From: Deltaproteobacteria bacterium | Lineage (GTDB): Bacteria > Desulfobacterota > Desulfobulbia > Desulfobulbales > SURF-16 | NCBI GenBank assembly: GCA_016219175.1 | Contig: JACRCD010000062.1 | Location: forward strand, 1-64,000 | Direction: 5' to 3' | DNA: 64,000 nt | Part shown: one piece after another, positions 16,696 to 26,230 of the stretch | Numbering within the stretch: the stretch's first letter is position 1 | Layout of the letters: each line of letters starts with the position of its first letter | The notes under the pieces: model-generated | Databases searched by the model: none | What the model saw: the letters and a program-made list of their open reading frames with translations, nothing else | Told to the model about the DNA's origin: nothing | Translations under genes and position numbers: made by a program

Positions 16696-18411
16696 CTATT
16701 TTATCCCCGTGCAGACGAACCAAGGGGTATTACGGTTGTGCGCCGCGGCAATCACGGCAACCTGCCCCGGCAGCACGTCGATTGCCGATGGGAAAACATA
16801 GGCGCAATGCTGCCAGCTGGAGGAGGGGTTTTTAAGCGACGGATGATTTTCAAAGACCACCGTGTCGTCCATCTCCAGCCGGAGCCACTGGATTATCCCG
16901 CAGCACCGGCCCGCTTGGCGCACAACCACTTCGATGATCTTCCGGCCGCTTAAGGGGAACAGATCAGTCCCGGCAAAATCAAAGAAAAATGCCATGCTGT
17001 CATCGCTCAGCAAATCGATGTTGAGATCGTTCCTGCTGATATACTGTTTCCGGGGCACAATCGCGTTGAATCTGCTTAAGTCGAAGCCATGCACCTGGCC
17101 AACCCGGATATTTTTTTCGATGTCGTCACCGCCGAACAGAGCGAACTGAATGGAGCCGCGGGCCGGAATGATGGGGGCTTCCGGCTTCAACAACCGGCGT
17201 TTGGCGTCCTCGATGCTGGAGAGGACCCCCTCGCCGAGAAATTCGCTCGACAGGATCTCGGAAACGAGCAGATCGGCCCGTTCCGCCATATCAACCCCGA
17301 TCTCCATTCTGGTTGACATCTTGGCGACCACGGTGACCGGCGGGGTAAAGCCGTTATCGGCCACGATGGCCCGCGCTGCTTCGGCAATACCGGTAACCGC
17401 CTCGCAGGTCGTCACCTCGCGAGCCCCGAGTTTGGCTGCCATCATGGCCAGCAGTCCCGAGCCGGTGCCGATCTCCAGGACATGGCTGCCTGGGGTGACC
17501 GCAGCGGTTAAGGCGGCGAAGTAGGCGTCGTTTCGCATGCCGTCGTTCATCATGGGCACGTGCCACGAGGGAGTCAGCTTTTTCAGCGCGTTGTCCAGCC
17601 CGACATGGGCCTGGATGAGCGAGGAGTCCAGGTCGAGAGCCCTGCGAAAGCAGGCAATGGCCTCGGACAATCGTTCGAGTTTCATGAGGACATCGCCCAA
17701 GCCGCCGTGGGCCTGCGCGTAATCCGGCTTAAGCGCCAGGGCCTTTTGATAGCTTTCCTCCGCCTCCGGCAGCCGTTCAAGTTTCATGAGGACATTGCCC
17801 AGGTTCTGGTGCGCCTCGGCAAAATCCGGCTTGAGGGCCAGGGTCTGGCGGTAGCTGGCCTCCGCCTCGGCAAACCGGCCGAGTTCCAGCAGGGTGTTGC
17901 CCAGGTTGTTATGTCCCTCGGCAAAATCCGGCTTGAGGGTCAGGGCCTTTTGATAGCAGGCTGCCGCCTCATCAAACCGGCTGAGATTCATGAGGGCGAT
18001 GCCCAGGTTATTGTGGGCCTGCACATAACCAGGGTTAAGCGCCAGGGCCTGGCGGTAGCTTCCCTCCGCCTCGGCGAACCGGTCAAGCGCGAGCAAGGCG
18101 CTGCCCAGGTTCAGGTGGAGCTGGGCATCATTGGGGGCCAGCTTTACCGCGTTTGCCAGGGGGGCCAGGGCCTCCGCCGCTTTTCCCTGCATGAGCAGAA
18201 CGTTGCCAAGGGCCTTCCAGCCCAGGAAATGATCGGGCCAGCCGCGGATGGTCTCCTTGGCTTTCCGCTCCAGCAGCCCCAGCTGCCCGGCCGTATGCAG
18301 GGCGACCAGCTCATTGACGAGGCTGGCCGGCGGTTCCAGCGCAATTTTAGTCCCTGGCGGGGAGGGGACGGAGCGGCGGCCGGCGGGCATTATTTTTTTT
18401 GCTTTCGTCAC
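16696..18411 (-). CDS. TPR repeats fused to a PRMT-like protein methyltransferase
   Basis: A 571-residue fusion. The first about 270 residues are six or seven TPRs. The C-terminal half is a class I SAM methyltransferase of the protein arginine methyltransferase type: MNDGMRNDAYFAAL, HVLEIGTGSGLLAMMAAKLG (SAM loop), TTCEAVTGIAEAA and the double-E-like LLVSEILSSEFLGEG, followed by a beta-barrel-like region. The order TPR-methyltransferase recalls eukaryotic PRMT9. It starts with GTG overlapping the upstream TGA (GTGA) and is followed by the OGT gene. It probably methylates a protein; arginine as target is inferred from the fold. Confidence 0.78.
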   Translation of the reverse strand: MTKAKKIMPAGRRSVPSPPGTKIALEPPASLVNELVALHTAGQLGLLERKAKETIRGWPDHFLGWKALGNVLLMQGKAAEALAPLANAVKLAPNDAQLHLNLGSALLALDRFAEAEGSYRQALALNPGYVQAHNNLGIALMNLSRFDEAAACYQKALTLKPDFAEGHNNLGNTLLELGRFAEAEASYRQTLALKPDFAEAHQNLGNVLMKLERLPEAEESYQKALALKPDYAQAHGGLGDVLMKLERLSEAIACFRRALDLDSSLIQAHVGLDNALKKLTPSWHVPMMNDGMRNDAYFAALTAAVTPGSHVLEIGTGSGLLAMMAAKLGAREVTTCEAVTGIAEAARAIVADNGFTPPVTVVAKMSTRMEIGVDMAERADLLVSEILSSEFLGEGVLSSIEDAKRRLLKPEAPIIPARGSIQFALFGGDDIEKNIRVGQVHGFDLSRFNAIVPRKQYISRNDLNIDLLSDDSMAFFFDFAGTDLFPLSGRKIIEVVVRQAGRCCGIIQWLRLEMDDTVVFENHPSLKNPSSSWQHCAYVFPSAIDVLPGQVAVIAAAHNRNTPWFVCTGIK

Positions 18412-18986
18412 TTATCCCCGGCAATTTTCAGGTTATTTATCTCATCCTGCAGCGCGGTCACTATTTTTTTCAGTTCCGCCAGCTGCGCGTCCTGGGGCAG
18501 ACCGGTTGCGGTAAAAACGTCCTGGGCCCTGGCAAGGCCGGCTGAGGTATGTGACAGCTTCTCTTTGAAGAAGTCGATTAAGTCGTTCACCGTGACAGCC
18601 AGGGGCAGGGCCGCGTCACCCCTCCGGAGCCTGACCCTGGCGTTCAGGTCGCCCCCGATAATTTTCTTTAGATCCCGTTCAATGGCGTAGAGCCCGCCCG
18701 CGTAATTTCTCGGGAAAAACAGACTGGCTATCATGCCGGCCACCAGGCTGACGACAAAAGAACCGATAATGGCCGGCAGGAGAAAATCGAGAAAATTCTG
18801 CGCCTTAATATGAAAGGTATTATATGAGGCGGCAATTTCCTGATTGGCCAGAACGTAATAGACCCCACTGCACAGCAACAGACAGACAAAGAGGATACAG
18901 CTGATCCTGATTATCATGCCCACCTGCACGGCGCGGTTCACCTTCAGGTTTAATAATCTCCGTTGAGAGCGTCCTTGGTTATTCAT
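18408..18986 (-). CDS. Two-helix membrane protein with HAMP-like segment
   Basis: About 192 residues from ATG 18986 (MNNQGRSQRR); a longer frame from 19079 is unlikely. Two membrane helices (about 20-45 and 65-92) bracket a short periplasmic loop, followed by a HAMP-like linker (AIERDLKKIIGGDLNARVRL), helix and a coiled-coil tail ending LQDEINNLKIA. This resembles the front half of chemoreceptors or kinases without any signalling domain. The stop overlaps the GTG of the TPR-methyltransferase. It may anchor or regulate the two TPR enzymes at the membrane; that is inference from the operon only. Confidence 0.65.
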   Translation of the reverse strand: MNNQGRSQRRLLNLKVNRAVQVGMIIRISCILFVCLLLCSGVYYVLANQEIAASYNTFHIKAQNFLDFLLPAIIGSFVVSLVAGMIASLFFPRNYAGGLYAIERDLKKIIGGDLNARVRLRRGDAALPLAVTVNDLIDFFKEKLSHTSAGLARAQDVFTATGLPQDAQLAELKKIVTALQDEINNLKIAGDK

Positions 18987-19015
18987 TTTTATTTTTCCAT
19001 CAATTTTTTCGTAGG

Positions 19016-19040
19016 GCGGGCATGGGTTCATCATGCCCGC
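19016..19040. other. Hairpin after the cytochrome operon
   Basis: GCGGGCATG, a 7-base loop, then CATGCCCGC. It lies in the 114-base gap between the pentaheme gene and the HAMP-like gene, the longest gap on this part of the minus strand. No U-run follows directly, so terminator activity is uncertain. Confidence 0.4.
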
Positions 19041-19100
19041 GCGGATTGATCGGCAATACATCCCGCCACCCTCTGCCAAAAGAGCAGGAGTCTCACGAGA

Positions 19101-20120
19101 CTAATCGAAGATGGTGCTCTGCGACCTTCTCTTGAATTTGAAGTGACAAGCCACACAGAGCTTTGTCTTTATTTCTTCCCGGATAAGCTGCTTTCCCGCG
19201 GAACCGTGGGGATCATGACAGGTCACGCAGGTCATCATGCCCTCAATTGTCGGCAGTTCCTTCGGTATTTTTGTATCCGACCCGTTCGCGTATAATCGCA
19301 CCGGATGGGAGGCGCCAAGGTTGGCCTCCGGATGACAGGTGTAACAGACATCAATGGTTAATTCCTCCGGCGTGCGCCGCAGATCATGCAGCTCCTCCGT
19401 GGTCAACGCCTCCACACTTTGGACCTGGACCCCGGCATCGGCGGCGCCGGCCAGTTGCCCTGGGCCGCTGCCGTCCATTTCCTGCAGTTCAAGCCAGGCA
19501 AAAACAGGCCGTTTTGTCTGCCAGGAGACAAAGATGCGTGACCCGGCCGGGCAGGAAATCCCGGGACTGGCAACCATCTCATCGGCAAAGGACGACGAAC
19601 CGGCCACACAGGTAATGCTCTTGTCCTTACCGGCCGCCGTCATTTCCCGCGGCGCTAGACCGAACCAGCTGCTCGCCATGGTTTCCCGGCCGGCTCTCTC
19701 CGCTGTTTCGCTTAGAACGATCCGGAAACGGTATTGTTTCGCCGGGGCGAGATTGCCGAGGTCAATCATATGCTCCACTGTTTTATCCTTGGCGCCCGGG
19801 TGGATGAATTGTTTTGCCCAGTGGGGCTTCTGGGAAACCAACGTGCCGGTAATGCGCGTGGTTCCCGGGCGGCTGCCGGGCGCCAGGTTCCGCGTCCCTT
19901 CCCGCAGATGGCAGGCGGCGCATTGCCGCTCAAAAGCAGGAAGATGCTGGTAATGGGATTTTAAAGAGAGATTATAGGTATCCACATGACAGAGCACGCA
20001 CCTTTCGTTGACAGGGTCTTCGACGAAGTTCCGGGGTTGCGAGGCAACCAGTCCTCCCCCCAGAAGAATAAACAAAACGATGGCCCCGCCCCGGTATGTT
20101 ATCTTGCTGTCGAAATACAC
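19101..20120 (-). CDS. Exported pentaheme c-type cytochrome
   Basis: A 339-residue protein from GTG 20120 (AAGG seven bases upstream). A hydrophobic N-terminal segment (GGAIVLFILLGGGLVASQP) exports or anchors it. Five heme motifs are visible: CVLCH and CAACH near the N-terminus, then CYTCH, CVTCH and CVACH in the last 100 residues. The 160 residues between them lack hemes and have a beta-rich, fibronectin-like composition with FVSWQTKRPVFAWLEL, so this is a heme-domain/beta-domain/heme-domain layout. It is the last gene of the electron transfer cluster, 22 bp after the propeller gene. It may connect the inner membrane or periplasm with the large cytochromes. Confidence 0.8.
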   Translation of the reverse strand: MYFDSKITYRGGAIVLFILLGGGLVASQPRNFVEDPVNERCVLCHVDTYNLSLKSHYQHLPAFERQCAACHLREGTRNLAPGSRPGTTRITGTLVSQKPHWAKQFIHPGAKDKTVEHMIDLGNLAPAKQYRFRIVLSETAERAGRETMASSWFGLAPREMTAAGKDKSITCVAGSSSFADEMVASPGISCPAGSRIFVSWQTKRPVFAWLELQEMDGSGPGQLAGAADAGVQVQSVEALTTEELHDLRRTPEELTIDVCYTCHPEANLGASHPVRLYANGSDTKIPKELPTIEGMMTCVTCHDPHGSAGKQLIREEIKTKLCVACHFKFKRRSQSTIFD

Positions 20121-20142
20121 GTGTGAGCCTTATACGACGTCA

Positions 20143-21045
20143 TTATTTTTCAGCCAGGCCGAATACCTGGACCCGGCTGTTGCCGCGATCGGCTATGAAT
20201 ATCTCATCGCTGTTGTTGATGCAGAGCTGCGAAGGATAAAACAGGAGACTGTCGATCCAGCCCATGGCGATTTTTCTGCCCTGAAACGAGCCGTCCCTGC
20301 CGATCAGCACCAGGCCGCTGCCGAACTGATCGGTCAGAAACAGCTGTCCGCTCCGGTCGATTACCATGCCGGTGGGGAAGTTCATATACTCCTTCATGTT
20401 CTTGCTCAGGGGAGAAAAACCGTCCCCCTGCTCGTTCTGGGTGTAAATCATCGCATTGATGCTATCCAGCAGGAAAACCTTGCCGCGCTGGTCCATGGCC
20501 AGATCGGAAAAGAAGCCATGGTTTGCGGGAAAGGGAATGCTTTTTATGAATTTACCCGCGGCAGTGACGCTCACCACTCTTTGCGAAAAAATATCAAGCA
20601 GATAGATGTTATCTTGCGAGTCGATTCTGAAATTTCTCAGCACCAGCGCTTCAGCCTCGGGCAGCCCCTCGAATTTCATGAATCCCCTTGGCTCGCCCGC
20701 GGCGCTTAAAACGGCTATGCGGCGCTCCTTGCCGTCCAGATAATAGATCTCTCCCTTCGAATTGACATGAATGACGAGCGGATATGCGTTCTCCAGAGGA
20801 TATTGTCCTTCGGGGGTCAGGGTCGCATTTTTATAGGAATAGCGGATGATCCGGCTGTTTCCCGTGTCGGCGACCAGAAAATAATCCTCCCGGCAGGCAA
20901 CCCCTTCCGGAGATTGCAGTTTTTTGCCGTCAGCGTCTCCATAGACACTGACCAGATGCTTGATCTTCGCTGTTTCAGCCGCGGCATTAAACGATGCGCC
21001 CAGAAGAAGAAAAAGTATTGAAAACGATACACATAATTTTCGCAT
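20143..21045 (-). CDS. Exported NHL/six-bladed beta-propeller protein
   Basis: About 300 residues from ATG 21045 (AGGAG upstream), with signal peptide MRKLCVSFSILFLLLGASFN. The mature part has repeated blades of the pattern P-x-G-V-A...D-x-x-x-x-V-A-D-T-G-N-S-R-I, ending in LCINNSDEIFIADRGNSRVQ. NHL propellers accompany OmcS-type cytochrome genes in Geobacter (my recollection of that locus). It sits between the 16-heme and pentaheme genes with 4 and 22 bp gaps, so it belongs to the same transcript. A role in binding or assembling cytochromes in the periplasm is likely but unproven. Confidence 0.75.
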   Translation of the reverse strand: MRKLCVSFSILFLLLGASFNAAAETAKIKHLVSVYGDADGKKLQSPEGVACREDYFLVADTGNSRIIRYSYKNATLTPEGQYPLENAYPLVIHVNSKGEIYYLDGKERRIAVLSAAGEPRGFMKFEGLPEAEALVLRNFRIDSQDNIYLLDIFSQRVVSVTAAGKFIKSIPFPANHGFFSDLAMDQRGKVFLLDSINAMIYTQNEQGDGFSPLSKNMKEYMNFPTGMVIDRSGQLFLTDQFGSGLVLIGRDGSFQGRKIAMGWIDSLLFYPSQLCINNSDEIFIADRGNSRVQVFGLAEK

Positions 21046-21049
21046 GGCA

Positions 21050-22333
21050 TTATCTCCTATATTTGGCATGGCATTGGACGCAAAGCGACTGCGTATCGGC
21101 ATAATACATGAAATGTTTGTATTCGGTGCCGTGGGTGCGATGACAGCTCATGCACTGCAGGGTGATGTTCTGGTTTCTGGGGTCAATGGCCTTTTCCCCG
21201 ATGGGATGGGTTGAATGGGTCTGCCAGTCATGGCATTTTCCGCACACATCAACGGTGGCCGCCTCATTCATGAAAAAGAGATTGTCCGAGGCATGGGGCG
21301 AATGGCAGGCGGTGCATTCTCCTTCCGCCACGGGCGGATGCGGGGTTTGCGATCTCTCCTGCCGGGAAATGGTGTCGGCGTGACAGCTGCCGCACAGGGT
21401 AAGCATGGGTTTCTTTAACAGTCCGCTGACAGGGGAGGCATGGGGCGAATGGCAGTTGATGCACCCGGTTTTGTCAAGCAGCGGCCAATGCATGCGCTTC
21501 TTGTTCATTGTCTTATTCATCATCTCGTAATGACAGCCCTTGCACAGCTCAAAGCCGTTTTTCTTGAGGCCGAGAGGTGAGGCGGATTGGGGCTCGTTAT
21601 GGCATTGATTGCACATTTTCGTGACAATCGGTTGGTGGACATTGTCATAAAGGATTGCCCCCTGGCTGGATCCGTGGGGATCATGGCAGGATGTGCAGCG
21701 GCTCTTCTCCACCGGATAATTGAGGTGTCGTGTCTTGAAGGATGCCTGATCGGTCTGGTGGCATTTGAGGCAAAGCGACTTCACGTCGGTTTTGAGCAGT
21801 TGCTCGTTGTCCGCCGAGGCATGGGGGGTATGACAGCCAAGACAGTCTTTTTCTACCGGGGCATGCTTGAACGTGTTTTTTTCAATCCTGGCCGCCATCT
21901 CCTTATGGCAGGTGAAACAGAGTTTGTTTCCCGCCTCCAGGAGATTTCCGGGATTGTCAGAGGAGTGCGGATCATGGCAGGAGACGCATTTGCCTTCCTT
22001 TACCACCTTATGCGCGCTGCGCGCCTGGTCCGGCACCAGCTTGTCGTGGCATTGGTAGCAGATCGAATCCGTGCCCGCCGCCATGAGTTTGGCATGGGAG
22101 GAGGTATGCGGATTATGGCAGCCGGAGCATTCTCCCTGGGCCAGCGGGGTATGAATGTGCTTTTTTTTCATTTTATCGCTGAAAGCCGCATGACAGGTCA
22201 GGCAGATTTTGCCGTGCGCCCCCGGCTGGAGCTTGAATTTCCCTTCCGCCCTCGCCGGCGACGCGGCCAAGAAAAAAGCGATTCCGGTCAAGAGCAAAAA
22301 AACGAGTGTCTGTTTATGTTTTGTCCGAGGCAT
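21050..22333 (-). CDS. 16-heme c-type cytochrome
   Basis: A 427-residue exported protein with signal peptide (QTLVFLLLTGIAFFLAASPARAE) and sixteen CxxCH motifs, by my count, spread evenly from CLTCH near residue 45 to CVQCH at the C-terminus. They alternate in the doubled-CxxCH pattern with C-x-x-C-H-N/D-P-H-x-S and L-C-x-x-C-H, the H of D-P-H providing likely axial ligands. AAGGAG stands 8 bases before the ATG, inside the end of the 26-heme gene region (gap 3 bp), so the two are coupled. It should act as a periplasmic or surface electron conduit. Confidence 0.92.
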   Translation of the reverse strand: MPRTKHKQTLVFLLLTGIAFFLAASPARAEGKFKLQPGAHGKICLTCHAAFSDKMKKKHIHTPLAQGECSGCHNPHTSSHAKLMAAGTDSICYQCHDKLVPDQARSAHKVVKEGKCVSCHDPHSSDNPGNLLEAGNKLCFTCHKEMAARIEKNTFKHAPVEKDCLGCHTPHASADNEQLLKTDVKSLCLKCHQTDQASFKTRHLNYPVEKSRCTSCHDPHGSSQGAILYDNVHQPIVTKMCNQCHNEPQSASPLGLKKNGFELCKGCHYEMMNKTMNKKRMHWPLLDKTGCINCHSPHASPVSGLLKKPMLTLCGSCHADTISRQERSQTPHPPVAEGECTACHSPHASDNLFFMNEAATVDVCGKCHDWQTHSTHPIGEKAIDPRNQNITLQCMSCHRTHGTEYKHFMYYADTQSLCVQCHAKYRR

Positions 22334-22336
22334 CTC

Positions 22337-24325
22337 TTACTCCTTCTCTACAATGTGACAGGGATCACAAGTTTTTGCCGCAAAGGGCGCGTGCAATATT
22401 TCCTTGAAGAATTTCGGGTCTTTCGATGAATGCGGTTCATGACAGTTGATACAGTTGATGTCAGCCGCATTAATGGAAATGTGGGCCTTTTTGAAAGCAG
22501 CGCTGTCCGCTTCATGACATTCGCCGCAGAGCGGCTGGAGAGGTTGAGCCATGAGCTTCTTCTCGCTTGCTCCATGGGGTTTATGGCAGCGCAGGCAATC
22601 CCGGCCAGCCGGCGCGTGCACTTTTTCGCCGGCCATTTTATCTTTCAAGGTTGTGTGGCAAGCCATGCACAGGTCCGGGGGCTCAGCCAGCAGCAGAGAG
22701 TTGAGCTTTGCCTGGTGGGCGTTATGACACGCGCTGCACTGCCCGCTGGTGACCGGCGAGTGAATGCTTTTGGCCCCGCTCAGCTTCGTGTTAAAATCGC
22801 TGTGACAGGTGATGCAGAGGCTTTTCTGGCTCTCGACCGTAATGCCCTTGTGGTCACTGGCATGGGGATTGTGACAGGTGAGGCAGTCGCCGTCGTCAAA
22901 AGGCGGATGCAGGGAAACAGCTCCCTGTTTTTTCATGAACTCCTCATGGCAGGTGGCGCAGAGAGCCGCGCCGGACGCCTTGAGAAATTGCGCCTGATTG
23001 CCGCCATGGCCGAGATGGCAGGAGGTGCACTGCCCGTTTTGCACGGGTTTGTGGATGTTGGATTTGAAGAATTCGCCCTCAACCTCGGTATGGCAGGAGT
23101 AGCAAACCTGATCCGAGCGGGCGGTGAGAATTTTTTCCGCGCTGGAACCGTGGGGATTGTGGCAGCTGGTGCACATATTCTCGCTGTATGGCGGATGCGG
23201 GTTCTGCATTTTTTCCCCGGCCTTGCGGGTGTTGGCGTGGCAGGTGAAACACAGCTCGCCATCGCTTTTATTGACCAGCTTTTTATAGGCGGCGGCATGG
23301 GGGGCATGGCACGAAAGGCAGCCCCGGTCGCTGGCCAGCGGCGCATGGGGAAACTTGATCGTCTTGCTGGTGTCCTCATGACAGGTAAAACAGAGCTGGT
23401 TGCCTGGGGAGGAAAGAAGCTTTTCCTGGTCCGAGGTGTGGGGATTGTGACAGGAAAGACACATGCCGGTCTGAAAGGGTTCATGCTCGATCTTCCCGCC
23501 GCTCATCAGGGAGTCTTTGTCATGACAGGTCATGCATAATTCGCCGCCTTCCGCGGTGGTCTTGAAGGGGTTGGCGTCCGCAGGGGGATTATGACAGGAA
23601 GCGCATTCAGCGGCAGCCACCGGATTATGCACGCTGCCCTTGAGAAGTTTTGCCTGCTCCGAACTGTGCGGGTCATGGCAGATGGTGCAGGATTTCTTCT
23701 CCACGGGATAACCGCCATGACTCTTTTGAAAGGAGGAACCCTTGCCGTCATGACAGGAAAGACAGAGCTTGTCCGGCGCCATGCCGAGCAGATTGCTCTC
23801 TGGGGAAGAATGGGCCAGGTGGCAGGCGCCGCACCCTTCCTTGGCGATAACGGCGTGCACCACCTTTTTTTCGAATTTTTCCTTCTGATGGCAGGAAAAA
23901 CACATTTCACTGCCTTCCGCTTTCAGCAGGTGCGATGAATCGGAGGCATGGGGATTATGGCAGGCAACACATTTGCCCTGTCGCAGGGCCGTATGCACCC
24001 CTTCCTTCCGGTCCAGCCGCAGATCCTCTTTTTTGTGGCAGAGAAAACAGAGATCATTGCCCTCCTCCTTGAGCAGCAATTTGCCCACGATGCCGTGGGA
24101 GAGATGGCATTCCTCGCATTTTCCCTCTTTCACCACGGAGTGCACATTTTTCATGCCAAGATATTTTTTTTCGAAGTCCTTGTGACAGTCCGCGCATGCC
24201 TTGGTGGTGAATGTGCGTTTGGCCGCCTGGGCCGGTGCGGGAAAATCCAGCTGCAGCAAACCGAGGCCGGAGAATACCACCGCTATCCCAAGGAATATTT
24301 TTTTTCTTCCCGTGCTCGTTACCAT
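22337..24325 (-). CDS. 26-heme c-type cytochrome
   Basis: About 662 residues with signal peptide and twenty-six CxxCH motifs by direct count, arranged as thirteen near-repeats of a two-heme unit (one C-x-x-C-H-N/D-P-H-x-S and one L-C-x-x-C-H per unit). The start ATG at 24325 is chosen because GGAG lies 8 bases ahead; ATG at 24331 would be too close. It follows the peptidyl-prolyl isomerase by 40 bp and precedes the 16-heme gene by 3 bp. Length and heme density suggest a rod-like wire that could span the periplasm or extend from the surface. No lipobox is present. Confidence 0.92.
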   Translation of the reverse strand: MVTSTGRKKIFLGIAVVFSGLGLLQLDFPAPAQAAKRTFTTKACADCHKDFEKKYLGMKNVHSVVKEGKCEECHLSHGIVGKLLLKEEGNDLCFLCHKKEDLRLDRKEGVHTALRQGKCVACHNPHASDSSHLLKAEGSEMCFSCHQKEKFEKKVVHAVIAKEGCGACHLAHSSPESNLLGMAPDKLCLSCHDGKGSSFQKSHGGYPVEKKSCTICHDPHSSEQAKLLKGSVHNPVAAAECASCHNPPADANPFKTTAEGGELCMTCHDKDSLMSGGKIEHEPFQTGMCLSCHNPHTSDQEKLLSSPGNQLCFTCHEDTSKTIKFPHAPLASDRGCLSCHAPHAAAYKKLVNKSDGELCFTCHANTRKAGEKMQNPHPPYSENMCTSCHNPHGSSAEKILTARSDQVCYSCHTEVEGEFFKSNIHKPVQNGQCTSCHLGHGGNQAQFLKASGAALCATCHEEFMKKQGAVSLHPPFDDGDCLTCHNPHASDHKGITVESQKSLCITCHSDFNTKLSGAKSIHSPVTSGQCSACHNAHQAKLNSLLLAEPPDLCMACHTTLKDKMAGEKVHAPAGRDCLRCHKPHGASEKKLMAQPLQPLCGECHEADSAAFKKAHISINAADINCINCHEPHSSKDPKFFKEILHAPFAAKTCDPCHIVEKE

Positions 24326-24365
24326 GATCATCACTCCATTAATGAAAAAGGTGTATCCTTTCCTG

Positions 24366-26174
24366 TCATTTATTATTGTCGACGAGGAAAATTTCCGTTT
24401 CATAGACCTCTTTCAGCTTTTTCCCATAATCCTCAAGCGCCAGGTTTATTTTTCCGCCGTAGACCACCTTGGCCGCCTCGTTCTGCACCTCTTCGTATGG
24501 TTTTGCCTGGGGAGGGAAAGCTGATTCAACTACCAGCACATAAAAAAGATTGCCGGGGTCTTTGTAGAGAAACGTGTCGTCGGCCCTGGCATTTTCCACC
24601 ATTTTCTGCAGGTCAGCCGGCAGGGCGGTGATGGCGAGCAGGCTGCCGCCGAAGTTGAGAATCCTTTTGTCATCCTCGGCCGCCAGGCCGCGGACATTGC
24701 TGGAAACCCATTTGAAATCGCTGCCGGCTTTGAGTTTTTTCAGGGCGTCCTGCCCGTTTTTTTCATCAAGGAAGGCCAGGCTTTTCATCTTGAGCATCAA
24801 GGGGGTGGAGTATTCACCAATATTCTCATTGTAATACGTACGGGCCTCCTCTTGCGAAACTTTAACGCCCGGCAGCACCACTTTGCTCATGAAGGTGTCA
24901 AAGAGCAGTTTTTCCCTGAATTTTTTAACCGCATCGAGGTATTCCTTTGACTGGTCGATGCCCAGGGTTTTCGCCTCAAGAACACCGATGATTCTAATCA
25001 GTTTATCCTGGATGATCGCATCTTTTTTGACATTGGTTTCATTGGGGGCGATGGGCTGCTCGGTGCCGTGAAAAAAGGTGGCTTCCAAATCTTTGACGAT
25101 ATCCGCCACCGTGATGGCCGTTGTTCCGGTGTTGGTTTTTATGGTGGCCAGGGGACGCTGGTCGCTGCGCAGCTTGGCGAAAACCTCCGACGCTTTGGCC
25201 CCGGGACTCTCCTGCATGATCTTTTCAAAATCGAGTAATTCCTCCGCCTCCTTGTCCATGGTGACATATTTATCTTCAAGTTCCTTCAGGTATTTCGCCT
25301 GTTTTTCTCCGGCCAGCTGCTGCATGACCATCTGGGCGGCCTGGGTTCGCGCCTCCGGATCTTCATAGAGCCGCCGGTCCTCGAGCTTGAAAAGCATAAA
25401 GGCCTTATCGGTTTTGAAAATTTCGCTGACCTTGCCGATCTCCATTGTAAAAACCGCCTGGGCCACATTGGGGAGCAGATCTTTCAACTTGACATAATCT
25501 TCAGACTTGTCTCCGCCTTCCGCCTTGCCGCTTTGCACCATGGCCTGGGCCAATTGGCTGAAATCCCCGCCTGCCTGGTATTGATCGAGCAGCGCTTGCG
25601 CGTCCATCTGATTCTGAAATTTATAGGATGTCAATTTTGCTTCCAGGGCCATCTGTCTGTAGATTTCTTCAACCTTATCCGGGTCCGGCTCCAGATTCCG
25701 CAGCTGTCGGCCGATCAGCTGTGAAATCAGGGTTTTCAAGGCAAAGTCTTCCATCTGCTTCTGGGTGGCCGAGGTCTTGTCCAGGCCGATATTGACGGCT
25801 TCCTGCACTACAAGTTTGATGCCTATCATCCGGTCGAGCAGTACGGAAAATTTTGTTTTCTCCTGGGTATCTGGTTGCTCCATGTTGCTGTGAATGGCAA
25901 CCAGCTGTTCGGCGAATTCCTGCAGGGGGATCGGGTCGCCGTTGACCATGGCCACCGGGGTCTGCCCATATTTTTCGGAGAAAAGCGGAACCTGCTCTAC
26001 TTTTCCCGAGGATGGCAGCCGCAGGGAGATGGTGATTTCCTTGACCTCTTCCACGGGGGATGGCGGTGCTGCCTCAATCGTGCTCTTTGTCCCGCCGATG
26101 GCGCCGCTCGCTGCAACAGTTGAAAAAAGGATGAAGGTGCACGCGACCGCCAGCCTGCTGAACTTTCTATTCAT
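24366..26174 (-). CDS. Periplasmic SurA/PpiC-like peptidyl-prolyl isomerase/chaperone
   Basis: A 602-residue exported protein with a signal peptide (RLAVACTFILFSTVAASGA). The N-terminal segment PVAMVNGDPIPLQEFAEQL is the usual opening of SurA/PpiC proteins, followed by a helical chaperone region and two parvulin-like regions (about 200-270, YKFQNQMDAQALLDQYQAGGDFSQLA, and about 455-570, LMLKMKSLAFLDEKNGQDALKK). The isomerase sites look divergent, so chaperone action may dominate. GGAGG precedes the ATG. Isomerases of this type often sit with multiheme cytochrome genes and help fold outer-membrane barrels and secreted cytochromes, which fits its place between lipoproteins and the 26-heme gene. 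Confidence 0.85.
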   Translation of the reverse strand: MNRKFSRLAVACTFILFSTVAASGAIGGTKSTIEAAPPSPVEEVKEITISLRLPSSGKVEQVPLFSEKYGQTPVAMVNGDPIPLQEFAEQLVAIHSNMEQPDTQEKTKFSVLLDRMIGIKLVVQEAVNIGLDKTSATQKQMEDFALKTLISQLIGRQLRNLEPDPDKVEEIYRQMALEAKLTSYKFQNQMDAQALLDQYQAGGDFSQLAQAMVQSGKAEGGDKSEDYVKLKDLLPNVAQAVFTMEIGKVSEIFKTDKAFMLFKLEDRRLYEDPEARTQAAQMVMQQLAGEKQAKYLKELEDKYVTMDKEAEELLDFEKIMQESPGAKASEVFAKLRSDQRPLATIKTNTGTTAITVADIVKDLEATFFHGTEQPIAPNETNVKKDAIIQDKLIRIIGVLEAKTLGIDQSKEYLDAVKKFREKLLFDTFMSKVVLPGVKVSQEEARTYYNENIGEYSTPLMLKMKSLAFLDEKNGQDALKKLKAGSDFKWVSSNVRGLAAEDDKRILNFGGSLLAITALPADLQKMVENARADDTFLYKDPGNLFYVLVVESAFPPQAKPYEEVQNEAAKVVYGGKINLALEDYGKKLKEVYETEIFLVDNNK

Positions 26175-26230
26175 TAAATGCCTCCGCTTGTTTTACTAAT
26201 TTTGTCTGTTGGTACCCGACCTGCCATTCC

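Noticed and set aside
17560-18690. 376-codon plus frame opposite the TPR-methyltransferase
   Set aside because: The apparent repeats mirror the TPRs on the minus strand.
22430-23539. 369-codon plus-strand frame opposite the 26-heme gene
   Set aside because: It is the mirror of repeated CxxCH codons; composition and repeat period come from the cytochrome on the other strand.
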